Source: Chitinophaga fulva
GTDB lineage: Bacteria > Bacteroidota > Bacteroidia > Chitinophagales > Chitinophagaceae
DNA: 64,000 nucleotides
Assembly: GCF_012927205.1 (NCBI RefSeq)
Contig: NZ_JABBGC010000002.1
Coordinates: forward strand, 434,001-498,000
Direction: 5' to 3'
How positions within the stretch are numbered: position 1 is the stretch's first letter; every line of letters starts with the position of its first letter. Both the position numbers and the translations under genes were made by a program. Of this stretch, positions 60,888-64,000 are shown piece after piece. The notes under the pieces are model-generated. The model made no database searches. It was not told the origin of the DNA and saw only the letters and a list, made by a program, of their open reading frames with translations.

Positions 60888-63800
60888 ATGCGCGTTGAGA
60901 GGACATGTTGTTTTGTTTTATTGCTGATGGTGGTCACGACTGCAGCATCTACCATCGGTTACCCCATCAGGTACCTGGGTATAGAAGACGGATTGTCGAA
61001 CAATGCGGTTACCTCTGTATATCAGGACCATAAAGGGTTTATGTGGTTTGGTACTTACGATGGGCTGAGCAGGTACGATGGGTACAGGTTTAAAGTTTAC
61101 CGGAACAAAGTAGGCGACAGCACCTCTCTGGCCGACAATGGTATTTATACCCTGGCCGATGACAATCATCACCAGCTTTGGGTAGGCGGCCGGCGGGGCG
61201 TGAGTGTTTTCAACCCTGCCACTGAAAAATTTTTCATGCCGGTGTACAGACCGGTGAATAGCCGTACGCTCCGCAAAGCCAATGAGAACATACATATCAT
61301 TAAGTCGGATGAAAATGGGCTCGTCTTGGTAGGCACTGAAAAAAATGGCTTGCTCGTATTTGATAATAACCTTGATAACGGTCTGCAAATTCCGTTACAC
61401 TGGGATGCTAAAATCCTCACCAATTACGAGGTGACCGGTATAAAATTTACCGGTAAATCTGCCTGGATATTTGTGCAAAACATCGGTTTGTGCAGGTATG
61501 AAATTGGTCAACATACCTTGTATATTGTTTCCAGGGATATTCCCCGCGCCAACTACCTCAATATCGACAAAGCCGGTAATCTATTGCTGGGTACGGATTC
61601 CGGCGTATTTCGTTATATGGCCGCTACCGGAAAATTTTCCGGTAATGCCTTGCCCGAAAACAGCAAAATCGTACACCTGTATACTGACCGGGAAGGGACG
61701 ACCTGGTGTGCTTCTGATGGGAACGGCATTTACCTGATAACTGGTACTGATGCACCCGCACGTCCGTTTACCAGTCCGGGGAGCCGGTCGCAGCTGAGCA
61801 GCAACGCTGTTTATTCTATTTATGAAGACCGGGAGGGCCGTAAATGGATAGGCACCTTGCGGGGTGGAATTAATATCCTTGAATCGCGGCGTAACCCTTT
61901 TGAGCTAAATGTGCTGAATCGTAATCCTGATGCCAGGGCCATCGATAATTTTATTTTTTCTTTTTGTGAAGAAGATGCCAAAAATATCTGGATAGGTACC
62001 GACGGGGGAGGATTGAAACACTGGAACCGGGAAACCGGCGCCATTACTTCCTATAGCCATGATGTACATCAACCGCAAGGTATCAGCAGCAATTTTATTA
62101 CCTCCATCATTCATGATGTTCACCATGACTTATGGATATCAACATGGTTTGGTGGGGTAAACCGCTACAGTACCACCACCGGAAAGTTTGAGCACTATAC
62201 CTGTTTTAATCCATATACCCGTACAGCAGAAAATAATGTATGGATGGTGTATGAAGATCATCAACAACAACTATGGGCCAGCACCACCAACAACGGTACA
62301 TTGTATCGTTTTGATCCCCGGGAAAACCGTTTTGGCCTTTTCGACAGCAGCCTGGTAAACATGCAGTGCCTGGCTGAGGACCGTGAAGGTCAGCTATGGG
62401 GAGGTAATTATTCTGCTCTCATCAGGATAGATAAACATCACCTGAAACACCAGCGTTTTGATATTGGCTATACGGTCCGGTCTATTTACCACGACAAACA
62501 GGGTAATTTTTGGGTAGGTACTGACGGAGGCGGCTTGTTGCGCTTTAACCGGCAAACCGGTGCCTATACCCGGTATACGATGACCGAAGGGCTGCCGAGC
62601 AATTCCATACTCCGGATGCTGGAAGATAACAAGGGCAATATCTGGATCAGCACCTTTAACGGGCTCTCAAAATTTGACCCGGTAAAGAAAACGTTTCGCA
62701 ACTTCTCCGCCTCCGACGGGCTCCAGAGTAATCAATTTAGCTTTAATGCCGCACTGGCATTGCGTTCAGGCGAGCTCGCCTTTGGCGGTATTAAAGGGTT
62801 CAATATCTTTTACCCTGATAGTGTATATGCAGATACCGCCATGCTGCCGGTGTGGCTAACCAATATCAACATCAACAATACGCCGGTGACCGAATTGGAT
62901 AATTTTGTATCCGGCAGAACACCGGAGAAAGAAGTGAAGGAAATCACCGTTCCCTATGACAAAGCCACCATTGCTTTCGATTTCGTGGCGCTGGAATATA
63001 CGCTGCCTGATAAAATCAGTTATGCCTACCGGCTACGGGGCTGGGACAACAATTGGAACTATGTCGGTCAAACCAGGACAGCCAACTACACCCACCTGCA
63101 GGAAGGACATTATACATTTGAGATAAAGGCCAGCAATGCCGATGGTTTCTGGGGCCCGGAAATACGCACCGTTTCCCTGATCGTATTGCCTCCCTGGTAC
63201 CGCACCTGGTGGGCCTACCTGCTGTATATCAGTACGGCCCTGGGCGCCATTTACCTGTATATCCGTTATAGGGCGCGGGAAGAGCGGCTGAAATACGAAA
63301 TCAAACTGGCCTACCTGGAAAAGGAGAAAGAAAAAGAACTGAATGAGAAGAAACTGTCGTTCTTCACCAATGTTTCCCATGAGTTCCGGACACCGCTCAC
63401 ACTCATTATTAACCCGCTGAAAGAACTGCTGCAGGATAAAAACGATCGGGACCTGGGCATCGTGTACCGCAATGCCCGGCGCCTGCTTAGCCTGGTAGAT
63501 CAGCTCCTGCTATTCCGCAAGGCGGACCAGGAAGGTGACCAGCTGAAGATTGCCCGGCTGGATATCGTGAACCTGTGTCACGAGGTGTATCTCTGCTTTT
63601 CCCAGCAGGCAAAAGTTAAAAATATTCAATATGTTTTCCAGGCTCAGCCACCGGAGATAGACATATATGGTGACAGTGAGAAGCTGGAAATCGCCATTTT
63701 TAACCTGCTCTCCAATGCCTTTAAGTTTACCCCCGATAACGGCACCATTATTTTTAAAGTAAGCGCCGATGCGGAGATGGTGACTATTGTCATCAAAGAC

Positions 63801-64000
63801 AGTGGCTGTGGTATTGAAGACAGTGTGGGCAACCGGATTTTTGAAAAGTTCCAGCGGGCACAGGACCGTAAAGAGTCGTTACAGACAGGTTTTGGAATTG
63901 GGCTTTATCTGGTAAAACACTTTGTAGATAAACATTACGGAATTATCAGCTACGAAAGTAAAGTAAATGAAGGCACTGCCTTCCGGCTTTGTCTGAAAAA
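60888..64000 (+). CDS. Second HTCS regulator, 3' end cut by the window
   Basis: The frame is open from the ATG at 60888 to the window edge, giving at least 1037 residues. After a signal-like start (CCFVLLLMVVTTAAS) come Reg_prop repeats (IRYLGIEDGLSNNAVTSVYQD, LWVGG, WIGTDGGGL), a Y_Y_Y domain, a membrane helix (WWAYLLYISTALGAIYLYI), HisKA with His831 in NVSHEFRTPLTL, and HATPase (NLLSNAFKFTPDNG, GFGIGLYLVKHF). The receiver and AraC HTH seen in the other HTCS should lie beyond the edge. It is a sensor for another glycan, and a PUL should follow. Confidence 0.93.
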   Translation, partial: MRVERTCCFVLLLMVVTTAASTIGYPIRYLGIEDGLSNNAVTSVYQDHKGFMWFGTYDGLSRYDGYRFKVYRNKVGDSTSLADNGIYTLADDNHHQLWVGGRRGVSVFNPATEKFFMPVYRPVNSRTLRKANENIHIIKSDENGLVLVGTEKNGLLVFDNNLDNGLQIPLHWDAKILTNYEVTGIKFTGKSAWIFVQNIGLCRYEIGQHTLYIVSRDIPRANYLNIDKAGNLLLGTDSGVFRYMAATGKFSGNALPENSKIVHLYTDREGTTWCASDGNGIYLITGTDAPARPFTSPGSRSQLSSNAVYSIYEDREGRKWIGTLRGGINILESRRNPFELNVLNRNPDARAIDNFIFSFCEEDAKNIWIGTDGGGLKHWNRETGAITSYSHDVHQPQGISSNFITSIIHDVHHDLWISTWFGGVNRYSTTTGKFEHYTCFNPYTRTAENNVWMVYEDHQQQLWASTTNNGTLYRFDPRENRFGLFDSSLVNMQCLAEDREGQLWGGNYSALIRIDKHHLKHQRFDIGYTVRSIYHDKQGNFWVGTDGGGLLRFNRQTGAYTRYTMTEGLPSNSILRMLEDNKGNIWISTFNGLSKFDPVKKTFRNFSASDGLQSNQFSFNAALALRSGELAFGGIKGFNIFYPDSVYADTAMLPVWLTNININNTPVTELDNFVSGRTPEKEVKEITVPYDKATIAFDFVALEYTLPDKISYAYRLRGWDNNWNYVGQTRTANYTHLQEGHYTFEIKASNADGFWGPEIRTVSLIVLPPWYRTWWAYLLYISTALGAIYLYIRYRAREERLKYEIKLAYLEKEKEKELNEKKLSFFTNVSHEFRTPLTLIINPLKELLQDKNDRDLGIVYRNARRLLSLVDQLLLFRKADQEGDQLKIARLDIVNLCHEVYLCFSQQAKVKNIQYVFQAQPPEIDIYGDSEKLEIAIFNLLSNAFKFTPDNGTIIFKVSADAEMVTIVIKDSGCGIEDSVGNRIFEKFQRAQDRKESLQTGFGIGLYLVKHFVDKHYGIISYESKVNEGTAFRLCLK

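Overview
The window looks like a chromosome segment of a Bacteroidota glycan degrader, most like Chitinophaga and relatives. Evidence: a SusC/SusD pair with a hybrid two-component regulator, many AraC-type regulators, GH29/GH31/GH42/GH97 enzymes, promoters of the TTTG-N19-TAnnTTTG type, few Shine-Dalgarno sequences, and small double-Gly peptides with the class I lanthipeptide leader seen in this phylum. The species cannot be named from sequence alone.

Layout. (1) 0.2-2.4 kb: an array of Cys-rich RiPP precursor genes (one on the minus strand, six on the plus strand, plus one decayed copy) in two apparent transcription units, with no modification or export enzyme in view. (2) 2.6-3.1 kb: a truncated haemoglobin. 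(3) 3.2-10.2 kb: a DNA-damage module, made of a LexA-like XRE/S24 repressor divergent from imuA-imuB-dnaE2-alkB, with two copies of a TTGGCA-N7-TGCCAA operator between them. (4) 10.1-13.3 kb: a secreted unknown protein, an AraC regulator, an SDR epimerase and two tRNA-Arg(ACG) genes, each with its own promoter and terminator. (5) 13.5-44.4 kb: a carbohydrate region with an alginate-lyase-fold lipoprotein, GH29 fucosidase plus a fucose-dehydrogenase-like AKR, xylB-xylA, a Zn-dehydrogenase, GH42, GH97, GH31-susC-susD-surface lipoprotein, and a 1362-residue hybrid two-component regulator. Three AraC regulators sit between the sugar operons. The enzyme set fits release of fucose, galactose and xylose side chains, as on xyloglucan, followed by xylose entry into the pentose phosphate pathway. 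(6) 44.7-48.9 kb: two convergent TonB-dependent receptors sharing a terminator. (7) 49.2-54.9 kb: a PepSY-like secreted protein and a TolC/adaptor/RND efflux operon. (8) 54.9-60.8 kb: two paralogous cupins around an AraC regulator, an AKR, a lipoprotein esterase and a CMD-CMD-hydrolase fusion. (9) 60.9 kb to the end: a second hybrid two-component regulator cut by the window edge.

The most unusual items are the enzyme-free precursor array with a TCxxTCxxSCxC core signature, the mutasome operon whose AlkB begins with a clamp-binding-like QLKLF, and the CMD-CMD-hydrolase fusion. Functions are read from sequence motifs and family knowledge; no database search was possible.
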